Source: an uncultured Bacteroidota bacterium
GTDB lineage: Bacteria > Bacteroidota > Bacteroidia > Bacteroidales > P3
Direction: 5' to 3'
Length of the DNA stretch: 64,000 nt
Assembly (NCBI GenBank): GCA_902774845.1
Contig: CACYJU010000003.1
Location: forward strand, 124,001 to 188,000
The first letter of the stretch is position 1. Each line of letters opens with the position of its first letter. Below the pieces are notes generated by a model. It ran no database searches. It saw only the letters and a list, made by a program, of their open reading frames with translations, and was not told the origin of the DNA. This document shows positions 27,441 to 35,223 of this stretch, piece by piece. Made by a program: the position numbers and the translations under genes.

Positions 27441-28912
27441 GATCCCATACCGCCATATTCAGATTGTTCCAGGCAGCCTTGCTTGTGTTAATAGTCAATC
27501 TGCAGATTCCGTTCTGCTCTGCTCAGAACACCTCCAAGCTCGACCAAACTGTGCGCGACGTACAGAACTCCTCTCAACTGAGCCACGCTACCCTCTCTGT
27601 CTGCGTCTACAACGTCACCAAGGACAAAAGCGTCTACTCTTACGAGGCTCAGCGTTCGCTGGTGCCGGCTTCCATGATGAAGATTCTCACCACCGCCGTA
27701 GGCTTTGAACGACTGGGTTCGACGTTCCGTTTCAAAACCGTCTTGAAACACACGGGCAAGATCGACCGCAACGGTGTTCTCCATGGCGACATCGTCATCG
27801 TCGGTGGCGGCGACCCGATTCTCGGTTCTTACCGTTATAAGCAGACCACTCCCGACTCTCTCTTCACATCTTGGATGAAAGCTTTAAAGAACAACGGCAT
27901 TCGTAGCATCGACGGCAGAATATGCTACGATGCGAGCTTCTTCGACGACAAACAGCACAACGACTCCTGGCAGTGGGGCGACATCGGCAACTATTATGGC
28001 TGTGGCGCCTCAGGCCTAAACTTCCACGAGAACATGTTCTTCGTCTACTTCAACGGAGGACAAAAGGTAGGACAGGCGGCTACCGTCGACCACACTTCGC
28101 CCAACGGCATAAAAGTGCATGCACAGAATTTTGTAACCACCGGGCCTGCCAACTCGGGTGACAATGTGATTATCTACGGCGACGCCACAAGTTCAATTCG
28201 CATCTACGATGGTACCGTGCCGCTGGGCAAACGTAACTTCTCCGTCCGTGGTGCTCTCCCCAATCCAGCCGAGAGCTGCGCTTCTCTCTTCACCGCCTTC
28301 CTCAAGACCAACGGGATAAACGTCAGCGGAACTCCCACCCAGAACCTCCGTCATGCCGACGGCAAAGACCTCATGGACTACCTCTCCAACACCTACTACG
28401 TCATCGCTCAGTACACCAACTTAACGAGCAACAACCTCTATGCCGAAAGCATCTTCAAGTATCTTGGCTACAAGATGTATAAGAAAGGAACCTCCGAAAA
28501 CGGATCGAAGGCCATCTTGGCTTATTGCACCGAGAGCGGATTGAATATCGACGGCGTCAAGCTCAAGGACGGATGCGGTCTCTCAAGAGAGAACCGTCTC
28601 ACCTGCGATTTCATGTGCCGGTTCCTGCGCCACGTGGCTCGCCGACCGATATATAGTGATTTCAGCAAGACTCTCGCCAAAGTTGGAGAGAGCGGCACCG
28701 CCAAAAACATGCTCCCCAAGCTGCCAGCCAATGTGGCCATGAAGATAAAAAGCGGCTCCATGGATGGAGTGAAGAGCTATGCCGGCTACATCACCACCGC
28801 CAAAGGCGAACTCCTCTGCTTCTCCATCATCGCCAACAACTTCACCTGCAGCCCATCCCAAGTTCAGGCTCAGTTGGAGAAGATCATGATGCAGATGGCA
28901 ACGATGCAGTAA
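27437..28912 (+). CDS. dacB: D-alanyl-D-alanine carboxypeptidase/endopeptidase (PBP4, peptidase S13)
   Basis: This 491-residue penicillin-binding protein trims peptidoglycan peptide stems in the periplasm. The S13 motifs are present: SMMK at residues 79-82, SNNLYAE as the SxN motif, and KSGSMDGVKSYAGY as KTG-like. A signal peptide ends near FCSAQ (residue 30). The start overlaps the engB stop. A terminator 20 bp downstream closes the operon. Confidence 0.94.
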   Translation: MRSHTAIFRLFQAALLVLIVNLQIPFCSAQNTSKLDQTVRDVQNSSQLSHATLSVCVYNVTKDKSVYSYEAQRSLVPASMMKILTTAVGFERLGSTFRFKTVLKHTGKIDRNGVLHGDIVIVGGGDPILGSYRYKQTTPDSLFTSWMKALKNNGIRSIDGRICYDASFFDDKQHNDSWQWGDIGNYYGCGASGLNFHENMFFVYFNGGQKVGQAATVDHTSPNGIKVHAQNFVTTGPANSGDNVIIYGDATSSIRIYDGTVPLGKRNFSVRGALPNPAESCASLFTAFLKTNGINVSGTPTQNLRHADGKDLMDYLSNTYYVIAQYTNLTSNNLYAESIFKYLGYKMYKKGTSENGSKAILAYCTESGLNIDGVKLKDGCGLSRENRLTCDFMCRFLRHVARRPIYSDFSKTLAKVGESGTAKNMLPKLPANVAMKIKSGSMDGVKSYAGYITTAKGELLCFSIIANNFTCSPSQVQAQLEKIMMQMATMQ

Positions 28913-28932
28913 ACAAGATATGGTATAAAAAG

Positions 28933-28970
28933 AGAAGGCCTCCTCTTTCAAGGAAGCCTTCTTTCTTTTT
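28933..28970. terminator. bidirectional terminator between dacB and mreB
   Basis: An AGAAGGC-x-TCCT arm pairs with AGGA-x-GCCTTCT with one central mismatch, and T-rich tracts follow on both strands. It serves the convergent ends of dacB and mreB. Confidence 0.85.
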
Positions 28971-28982
28971 GTTCATCTATAC

Positions 28983-30008
28983 CTATTTAATAAGGAACTG
29001 ATATCTGTTGAAGTTCTTCAGGGCGATACCAGTACCACGTGCCACAGCACGGAGCGGGTCGTCGGCTATATGCACCTGCAGCTTTGTCTTCGACGAGATA
29101 CGCTCGTCCAAGCCTCGCAGCAACGCTCCGCCACCAGCCAGATAGATACCAGTCTTGTAGATATCTGCTGCCAGCTCGGGAGGTGTCTGTGCCAGCGTGT
29201 CAAGGATAGCCTGCTCTATCTGGGTGATCGATTTATCCAATGCGTGTGCCACCTCCTTGTAGTTGATGGTCACCTCTTTGGGCAATCCGGTCATCATGTC
29301 GCGACCTTTGCAGGGGTAGTCTTCTGGTCCTTCCTCAAGTTCAGAGATAGCCGAACCAACAGCTATCTTCACCCTTTCGGCAGTCGGAATTCCGATAACC
29401 ATATTGTGGTGTTTGTGCATATAGTCCACCACATTCTGGTTGAACACATCGCCGGCCACACGGATGGAGTTGTTACACACGATACCTCCAAGAGATATGA
29501 CGGCTATTTCTGCCGTACCGCCTCCGATATCGACAATCATGTGTCCGAAAGGTTCGAGCACGTCTATGCCGATACCCACAGCTGCTGCCATAGGCTCATG
29601 TATCATACGTATCTCTTTGGCGCCTGCCTGCTCAGCAGCTTCACGCACAGCTCGCTCTTCCACGTTGGTGATACCTGAAGGTATGCAGATAACCATCTTA
29701 AGTGACGGTGGCATGAACGAACGGCTGATGCTGGTCATTCCGATGAGTCGGCGTATGAGGTGTTGTGCCATCTCGTAGTCGGCTATAACGCCGCCTTTCA
29801 GCGGTCGTATGGTTTCGAGGTTGCGCTGGTCGGTACGTCCTTCCATCAGCTGTGCCTCCTTGCCGACGGCTTTAATCTCGCCCGTATTGCGGTCATATGC
29901 CACGATTGACGGCTCGTCAATGACTACTTGGTCGTTGTAGATCACTATGGAGTTGGCGGTTCCCAAGTCCATTGCAATCTCTTTGTTGAATAGCGAAAGT
30001 AGACCCAT
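28983..30008 (-). CDS. mreB: rod shape-determining protein MreB
   Basis: MreB is the actin-like protein that guides lateral wall synthesis. The 341-residue protein has the actin-fold nucleotide motifs MDLGTANSIVI, IVDIGGGTAEIAVISLGG and GIYLAGGGALLRGLDE. It is the last gene of a minus-strand run after pfkA and purH. The mreC, mreD and penicillin-binding genes that normally follow mreB are absent; the convergent dacB ends there instead. Confidence 0.97.
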   Translation of the reverse strand: MGLLSLFNKEIAMDLGTANSIVIYNDQVVIDEPSIVAYDRNTGEIKAVGKEAQLMEGRTDQRNLETIRPLKGGVIADYEMAQHLIRRLIGMTSISRSFMPPSLKMVICIPSGITNVEERAVREAAEQAGAKEIRMIHEPMAAAVGIGIDVLEPFGHMIVDIGGGTAEIAVISLGGIVCNNSIRVAGDVFNQNVVDYMHKHHNMVIGIPTAERVKIAVGSAISELEEGPEDYPCKGRDMMTGLPKEVTINYKEVAHALDKSITQIEQAILDTLAQTPPELAADIYKTGIYLAGGGALLRGLDERISSKTKLQVHIADDPLRAVARGTGIALKNFNRYQFLIK

Positions 30009-30083
30009 ATTCAGTTTTTGTGTTTTAATTTATTAGTTCTTTAACGTTTTCTGCTGTCGTTTTGTTTCAACTGACACCTATCA

Positions 30084-31610
30084 TTAATGCTTGAAATGGC
30101 GTTTTCCGGTAATCACCATCGCCATCTTGTTTTTCTCGCAGTAGTCGATAGAGTCTTGGTCGTGTATCGAGCCGCCGGGATGGGCCACTGCGGTGATGCC
30201 CGCTTCGTGGGCTATCTCCACGCAGTCGGCGAAGGGGAAGAAGGCGTCGCTCGCCATCACAGCGCCGTTCAGGTCGAAGCCGAAACTCTTGGCTTTGGCT
30301 ATTGCCTGCTTCAGCGCATCCACGCGCGAGGTCTGACCCGTGCCGCTGGCATAGAGCTGATGTCCTTTGGCGAGCACTATCGCGTTCGACTTGGTGTGTT
30401 TCACCAATATCGTGGCGAAGGCCAGGTCTGCCGCCTGCTCTGCCGTCACCGGCGTCGAGGTCACGCTGGTGGTCATCTCTTCGGCTTTGGGCACCACATT
30501 GTCGCGATCCTGCACCAGCACGCCGTCGAGCACGCTGCGGAACATCTGTTGGTGCATCTTGAACGGGTTTCGTTTCAGTATGATGCGGTTCTTCTTGCCT
30601 TTCAGTATCTCCAACGCGTCGGCATCGTAATCGGGAGCGATGCAGACTTCGAAGAATATCTTGTGCATCTCTTCAGCCACCTCTTTGGTGATGGTGCGGT
30701 TAGTGATAAGCACCCCGCCGAAAGCTGATACCGGGTCGCCCGCCAACGCCATCTTCCAAGCTTCAAGCAAGGTGTCAGCCGTAGCCATTCCGCAGGCGTT
30801 GTTGTGTTTCAGTATGGCGAAGGCTGTGTCGTTGAAGTCGTCTATCAGCGAGCAAGCGGCGTCGATGTCGCCCAGGTTGTTGTAGCTTATCTCCTTGCCG
30901 TTGAGTTTGGTGAAGCAGGCTTCCAGGTCGCCATAGTAAAAACCTTTCTGGTGGGGGTTCTCGCCATAGCGCAACGGCACGGCCTGCAGGCAGCTCTGCT
31001 TGAAGGCTGCTATCTCTTCGGTGCGGTTGAAGTAGTTGAAGATGGCGGTATCGTAGTTCGAACTCACGTTGAAAGCGTAGGCGGCAAAGCGATGACGCTC
31101 TTCGAGTGTAGTACCGCCTTCGTTGTTGCGGTAGAGCTCCAGGAATTCGGCATAGTGGTTTACTGCCGGAACGATGATGACATCCTTGAAGTTCTTGGCT
31201 GCCGCACGGATGAGTGAGATGCCTCCGATGTCTATCTTCTCGATGATATCCTGCTCGGGGGCGTTGCTGGCCACCGTCTGCTCAAACGGGTAGAGGTCTA
31301 CGATGACCAGGTCTATCTCGGGTATCTCGTACTCTTTCAGCTGCTCGTTGTCGCTGAAGATGTCGCGACGGCTCAGTATTCCGCCGAACACCTTAGGATG
31401 CAACGTCTTCACCCTTCCGCCCAATATCGAAGGATATCCCGTGAGAGACTCCACAGCCACAGGCTCTATGCCCAGGTCGTGGATAAACTTGTAGGTTCCT
31501 CCGGTGGAGTATATCGTTACTCCGTTCTTGTCCAGTTCGCGTACGATGTCTTCAAGGCCGTCTTTGTAGTAGACGGAGATTAATGCACTTTTTATTTTTT
31601 TTGTTTCCAT
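30084..31610 (-). CDS. purH: bifunctional AICAR formyltransferase / IMP cyclohydrolase
   Basis: PurH performs the last two steps of IMP synthesis. The 508-residue protein starts METKKIKSALISVYYKDGLE, with an N-terminal cyclohydrolase domain (STGGTYKFIHDLGI, GRVKTLHPKVFGGILSRRD). The C-terminal transformylase has LRYGENPHQKGFYYGD, ILKHNNACGMA and ASDAFFPFADCVE. I chose the ATG at 31610 over an upstream in-frame start at 31646 because of alignment with the family's N-terminus. It sits 44 bp after pfkA and 75 bp before mreB. Confidence 0.97.
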   Translation of the reverse strand: METKKIKSALISVYYKDGLEDIVRELDKNGVTIYSTGGTYKFIHDLGIEPVAVESLTGYPSILGGRVKTLHPKVFGGILSRRDIFSDNEQLKEYEIPEIDLVIVDLYPFEQTVASNAPEQDIIEKIDIGGISLIRAAAKNFKDVIIVPAVNHYAEFLELYRNNEGGTTLEERHRFAAYAFNVSSNYDTAIFNYFNRTEEIAAFKQSCLQAVPLRYGENPHQKGFYYGDLEACFTKLNGKEISYNNLGDIDAACSLIDDFNDTAFAILKHNNACGMATADTLLEAWKMALAGDPVSAFGGVLITNRTITKEVAEEMHKIFFEVCIAPDYDADALEILKGKKNRIILKRNPFKMHQQMFRSVLDGVLVQDRDNVVPKAEEMTTSVTSTPVTAEQAADLAFATILVKHTKSNAIVLAKGHQLYASGTGQTSRVDALKQAIAKAKSFGFDLNGAVMASDAFFPFADCVEIAHEAGITAVAHPGGSIHDQDSIDYCEKNKMAMVITGKRHFKH

Positions 31611-31654
31611 ATCTCTTATAATTAATCGCCCTATGCGGGCACGCACTCATTTTC

Positions 31655-32755
31655 TCAGTCGCCGAATTCGATGCCCAACCCCTTGGCGGTATGCACCAGT
31701 CGGCTGTCGGGGCTCACAAGGTTCTGCTCTCTCACGGCCTCCTCAAGCGGTATTCCCACCACGTCAGGATGATGGTAGGCCACCATCTGGCCGAACTTGC
31801 CTTCGAGCACAAACTCCATAGCCCTCACTCCGAACTCGCTCGCCAGCACTCTGTCGAAAGCGATAGGCGTGCCGCCGCGCTGTAGGTGTCCGAGTATGGT
31901 GCAACGTATGTCGTGCTCCACTCCGGCCGCCTTCAGGTCGGCTGCCAGCTGCTCGGCTATGCCGCCCAGCTTGATATGCTGATATCCCACCTCGCCGGTC
32001 ACCGTTCCCGTAACCGTTCCGCCTGCCGGCACAGCTCCTTCGGCCACCACGATGATGCAGTAACCGTGACGTTTGTTGTAGCGCTGCTCTATCTTCTGCT
32101 TTATCTTCTCTATGTTGTACGGTATCTCAGGAATGATGCACACATCCGCTCCGCCGGCTATCGCGCTATGCAACGCTATCCATCCCGCATCGCGTCCCAT
32201 CACCTCCATGATGAACACTCGGTTGTGCGAGGCAGCTGTGGTTACCAGCTTGTCTATCGCCTCGGTGCATATCTGTACTGCCGTCTGGAATCCGAAGGTG
32301 TAGTCGGTCAGCGACAAGTCATTGTCTATCGTCTTGGGCACACCCACGATTTTCAGACCCTTCTGCGCCAATCCGAGCGAGATCCTCTGCGAGCCGTCGC
32401 CTCCGATGTTTATCACCGCGTCGATGCCGAGGTACGAGAGCTTGCGTATCATCTCGTCGCTACGGTCCACCGTCGTCCAACTGCCGTCGGGATTCTTCAC
32501 CGGCCAGGCAAACGGACCGCCCTTGTTCGTGGTGCCCAATATCGTGCCGCCTTGTATCTGCAGCCCTTCCACGCTCTTCTCGTCGAGCACCCTTATCTCC
32601 GTAGGCTCGCGCAGCACTCCGTTGAACGACTCGATGCAGCCAACCACCTCCCAGTCATTCTCCTGTGAGGCGCGCTTCACGATGCCCCTTATCACAGCGT
32701 TCAATCCCGGACAGTCGCCGCCGCCTGTGAGAACCATAACTCGCTTAAGTGCCAT
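31655..32755 (-). CDS. pfkA: 6-phosphofructokinase (PfkA family)
   Basis: This enzyme phosphorylates fructose 6-phosphate in glycolysis. The 366-residue protein has the N-terminal VLTGGGDCPGLNAVIRG, the phosphate-donor loop NIGGDGSQRI, the substrate loop GVPKTIDNDL, and MEVMGRDAGWIAL. Glycine in GGDGS indicates ATP as donor, while lysine in PKTIDND is common to pyrophosphate-type and actinomycete-type enzymes. It is therefore most likely ATP-dependent, in the group with mixed signatures. A promoter lies about 80 bp upstream. It heads the pfkA-purH-mreB run. Confidence 0.93.
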   Translation of the reverse strand: MALKRVMVLTGGGDCPGLNAVIRGIVKRASQENDWEVVGCIESFNGVLREPTEIRVLDEKSVEGLQIQGGTILGTTNKGGPFAWPVKNPDGSWTTVDRSDEMIRKLSYLGIDAVINIGGDGSQRISLGLAQKGLKIVGVPKTIDNDLSLTDYTFGFQTAVQICTEAIDKLVTTAASHNRVFIMEVMGRDAGWIALHSAIAGGADVCIIPEIPYNIEKIKQKIEQRYNKRHGYCIIVVAEGAVPAGGTVTGTVTGEVGYQHIKLGGIAEQLAADLKAAGVEHDIRCTILGHLQRGGTPIAFDRVLASEFGVRAMEFVLEGKFGQMVAYHHPDVVGIPLEEAVREQNLVSPDSRLVHTAKGLGIEFGD

Positions 32756-32833
32756 AACAATTGATTATTTATAGTTTTTTATTCCGTTGTTTTTCAGCTT
32801 GATTGATGCAATAAACAACACCTCCAAGTCGTA

Positions 32834-32864
32834 CAAAGATACATAAAAATAGTCATACCTACAA
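32834..32864 (-). promoter_or_regulatory. pfkA promoter (TTG, 20 bp, TATCTTTG)
   Basis: On the minus strand TTG at 32864-32862 and TATCTTTG at 32841-32834 are separated by 20 bp, the expected Bacteroidetes spacing. They lie 79 bp before the pfkA ATG. Confidence 0.6.
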
Positions 32865-32943
32865 GTGCTTTTTATTATAATGTTGTTAACATCTGTCAAC
32901 AACAAACCTCCAACCTCAATAATACACCAATTTCCCCACCCCG

Positions 32944-32980
32944 ATAACTCCGCACTAACTCCGCACAAGCTCCGCATTCC
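32944..32980. repeat. decamer repeat (TAACTCCGCA)
   Basis: Three to four copies of TAACTCCGCAC or CAAGCTCCGC lie about 10-11 bp apart. They belong to the AAGCTCC/TAACTCC family. Confidence 0.55.
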
Positions 32981-33038
32981 CTGCCTCCAAACTTATACAA
33001 AGTCATACAAACACACAACCACATCCATCCTCAAAAAC

Positions 33039-33301
33039 CAACTGAGACTCTGAGACAAGAACATAATGCCCATTAGTAAAGGCAAAAAGTACGTCGTACA
33101 CCTGCTTTTTAAAGGGGATTCAACCCACAACAGTCTCAAATCTCAGTCTCAGTTGAAATAAAAAACCACCATCTAACTCTCAAATCCTCTCTTATTATTC
33201 TTATAATTAATTAATAATAAGATATATAGATGTAAATAAAGGTATATAGCGGAGAGATATGCATACCCATCAAAAAACAACTGAGACTCTGAGACTGAGA
33301 C
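33039..33301. repeat. structured repeat element, copy 1 (CTGAGAC word)
   Basis: This 263-bp unit has five parts. A left repeat CAACTGAGACTCTGAGAC (33039-33056) is followed by a 76-bp core (33057-33132). An inverted copy follows, GTCTCA...CTCAGTTG (33133-33155). Next comes a 122-bp AT-rich segment (33156-33277), then a direct copy built of three CTGAGAC words (33278-33301). The core can form an AAAAAG/CTTTTT hairpin whose loop holds ACGTC, including a GTACG-T-CGTAC palindrome. No protein is encoded. Copy 2 at 33612 has the same architecture, so this is a defined element rather than random repeat. Its nature (mobile element, RNA or invertible segment) is open. Confidence 0.75.
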
Positions 33302-33611
33302 TGCATACATCTTACCATCTCATCTAAAATACTAAGTATCAGTAAATATAACATCGTAATACAATCATCTCCTATTAAGAATCTCAAACAAAAACCTCAA
33401 ATTGGCATTAAAAAACAGGCAAAAAAATATAAAAAGCTACCTTATTTACCCAATTTTAGCCAAAACACCTTTCCAAACGACCATCTCAACTGCACTCAAA
33501 AATCATAATCAAGATCAAACTTTCCTATTACTTGCCTATCATCTCCCTATCACTTAACTATCATCTAACTCCTATTAACCTCCCACCTCATAACAACACC
33601 CATTCCACAAA
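33302..33611. other. spacer between the two structured elements
   Basis: About 310 bp of AT-rich DNA without a credible gene. It includes a run of words like CTATCATCTC, CTATCACTTA and CTATCATCTA at about 33535-33570 and a stretch poor in G. No structured feature was recognised. Confidence 0.4.
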
Positions 33612-33876
33612 CAACTGAAACGTCTGAAACCAAAGCTGACCGCCTCCTCTAAAAGGCCAAAAACACGTCTCACACGGGCCTTGTAGAGAAGTCCATCAGT
33701 CAACCGTTTCAGTTGTTTCAGTTTCAGTTTGATTTTTGAAGGATGTGCATATTTCAAATTTCACTTCCCTATAGTATATAATTAACTAATAACAAATATA
33801 TTACATATATAAAGATTGAAAAGCACCCAAAACGATACCACTCAAAAAAAACAACTGAAACAACTGAAACTGAAAC
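33612..33876. repeat. structured repeat element, copy 2 (CTGAAAC word)
   Basis: This 265-bp unit mirrors copy 1 part for part. It has a left repeat (33612-33630, CAACTGAAACGTCTGAAAC), a 75-bp core (33631-33705) and an inverted copy (33706-33731). A 120-bp AT-rich segment (33732-33851) and a direct copy (33852-33876) follow. Every repeat uses CTGAAAC where copy 1 uses CTGAGAC. The core has an AAGGCC/GGCCTT hairpin with an ACGTC-containing loop. The AT segments of the copies align around TATAATTAA. Overall sequence identity is low, so shared architecture has been kept while sequence changed. Confidence 0.75.
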
Positions 33877-34119
33877 ACCATCCACCACCAATCAATAACC
33901 AAAACCTTGATAATCAGCAAAAAGATGACAACTCATCCTCATTAATAACCATTCAACAGAAATGACTTATACAAAAATACGTCTCATTTTTTTCAAAAAA
34001 ATTGCAACATCTCTGACGGTTTTTCATCTTTTTTGTGACTAACTATAGTAGGAGATGTGAAAAAAACATATCTTTGCAATTACAAAAGTCTTTCTAAAAA
34101 CTAATAAAAACCCAACAAC
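33877..34119. other. leader region of the lipoprotein gene
   Basis: AT-rich noncoding DNA with a -7 box at 34069-34077. A 15-base stretch at 33972-33986 (CAAAAATACGTCTCA) matches the core of element copy 2 (33658-33672) at 14 of 15 positions. It may be a remnant. Confidence 0.4.
34069..34077 (+). promoter_or_regulatory. Bacteroidetes -7 box (TATCTTTGC)
   Basis: A perfect TAnnTTTGC lies 42 bp before the ATG at 34120. No TTG at 19-20 bp spacing is evident. Confidence 0.5.
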
Positions 34120-35151
34120 ATGAAAAAACTTGCATTTTTTCTGGTCACAATTGCCACTTTGGCCTTCTGCTCTTGCGACCCCAATGATGACACCGTGAAC
34201 AACACCCTCCAGACCTCGCAGACTTCTGGCGGCTCTGGTGTAAATCCTGGTGGCAGTACGACCCCCGGCGGCAACAATCCTGGTAGCGACAATCCTGGCG
34301 GCACTGGCCCCACCTCCTCTATTGGCGGTTTCGACGAGAACGGTGCCTCCAACGCACTCTTCTCTATCGCCTCCGACCGTAAGGTGAAGCTTGCCAAAGG
34401 CAACCTGCAGTACCGTGCCTCAACGTCCACATGGCGCTTTGCGGAAAACCAATTCGATATCGTAGGCTCTGACAACGCTAACATCGCATCCGACTACAAT
34501 GGATGGATCGACCTCTTTGGCTGGGGCACCAGCGGCTGGAACAGCGGAGCCAACGCCTACCTACCCTATTCCACCCTCTCGGGCGAGGAAGACTACTGGG
34601 TTGGAGGCGAAGCGTACAACGGCCTAGTGGGCGAATATAGCAATGCCGACTGGGGTGTCTACAATGCCATCGAAAACGGCGGCAACATGGCCGGAATGTG
34701 GCGTCTGCTCACTCGCGACGAGATGGGCTACCTCATTTTCGGCCGTCTGGCCTCTACTGTAAACGGTGTGGCAAACGCCCACTACGCCCCAGCTCAGGTG
34801 GCTGGCATAAACGGGATTCTCGTATTCCCCGACATCTACGTACATCCGAAAGAAGTGCCCGCCCCCGTTGGCATCAATTCTTACGATGCGGCTTATACCG
34901 ATAATATCTACAACATCGAACAATGGTCGATGATGGAAAATGCGGGATGTGCCTTCCTTCCTGCCGCCGGATGTCGACAAGGTACTACCGTATCGGAAGT
35001 AAATGAATATCTGTACTATTGGACCTCAACTCCTTACTGCTTCGATGCGGCCGGCGTACTGATGATGCAGTACAGCGGCTACATCTCCATCTCCTACCTC
35101 ATGGGGCGTGGCAGAGGTCAGTCGGTACGTCTTGTGATGGATGCAGAATAA
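34120..35151 (+). CDS. lipoprotein with one copy of the duplicated-domain family
   Basis: The 343-residue protein has a lipoprotein signal (LAFCSC, lipidated Cys near residue 20). The acidic residues that follow (CDPNDD) resemble a surface-export signal. A glycine/proline/serine linker follows (about 37-68). The rest is one copy of the domain that occurs twice in the protein at 257: KGNLQYRAS, DLFGWGTSGWNSGA, ADWGVYNAI, MWRLLTRDE, AGCAFLPAAG, YYWTSTPY and QSVRLV. It is thus probably displayed on the outside of the cell. Function unknown; a C-type-lectin-like binding domain is my inference. A terminator follows. Confidence 0.75.
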   Translation: MKKLAFFLVTIATLAFCSCDPNDDTVNNTLQTSQTSGGSGVNPGGSTTPGGNNPGSDNPGGTGPTSSIGGFDENGASNALFSIASDRKVKLAKGNLQYRASTSTWRFAENQFDIVGSDNANIASDYNGWIDLFGWGTSGWNSGANAYLPYSTLSGEEDYWVGGEAYNGLVGEYSNADWGVYNAIENGGNMAGMWRLLTRDEMGYLIFGRLASTVNGVANAHYAPAQVAGINGILVFPDIYVHPKEVPAPVGINSYDAAYTDNIYNIEQWSMMENAGCAFLPAAGCRQGTTVSEVNEYLYYWTSTPYCFDAAGVLMMQYSGYISISYLMGRGRGQSVRLVMDAE

Positions 35152-35171
35152 AGTCTTTTCTAATAAATAAC

Positions 35172-35210
35172 GAAGAGGACGTTCAATACTGAGCGTCCTC
35201 TTCTATTTTG
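35172..35210 (+). terminator. Rho-independent terminator
   Basis: A perfect 10-bp stem (GAAGAGGACG with its complement) is extended by a weaker inner stem to a 4-nt loop. A short T-rich stretch follows. It ends the lipoprotein transcript. Confidence 0.8.
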
Positions 35211-35223
35211 TCTTATGCTATTC

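Larger units (their letters stand above)
32756..33038. other. intergenic DNA upstream of pfkA
   Basis: The first part of a 1364-bp gene-free stretch. It holds the pfkA promoter (32834-32864) and a CTCCGCA decamer repeat at 32944-32980. I see no credible open reading frame on either strand. Confidence 0.5.

Noticed and set aside
33039..33876. Integron attC sites or a CRISPR array
   Set aside because: The repeats lack the attC core sites and no integrase is near. CRISPR needs equal repeats with unique spacers, whereas here there are only three repeats per unit in alternating orientation with long segments.
34007..34058. Inverted pair ACATCTC ... GAGATGT upstream of the lipoprotein gene
   Set aside because: Seven-base arms 38 bp apart in AT-rich DNA are likely by chance and no second copy supports an operator.
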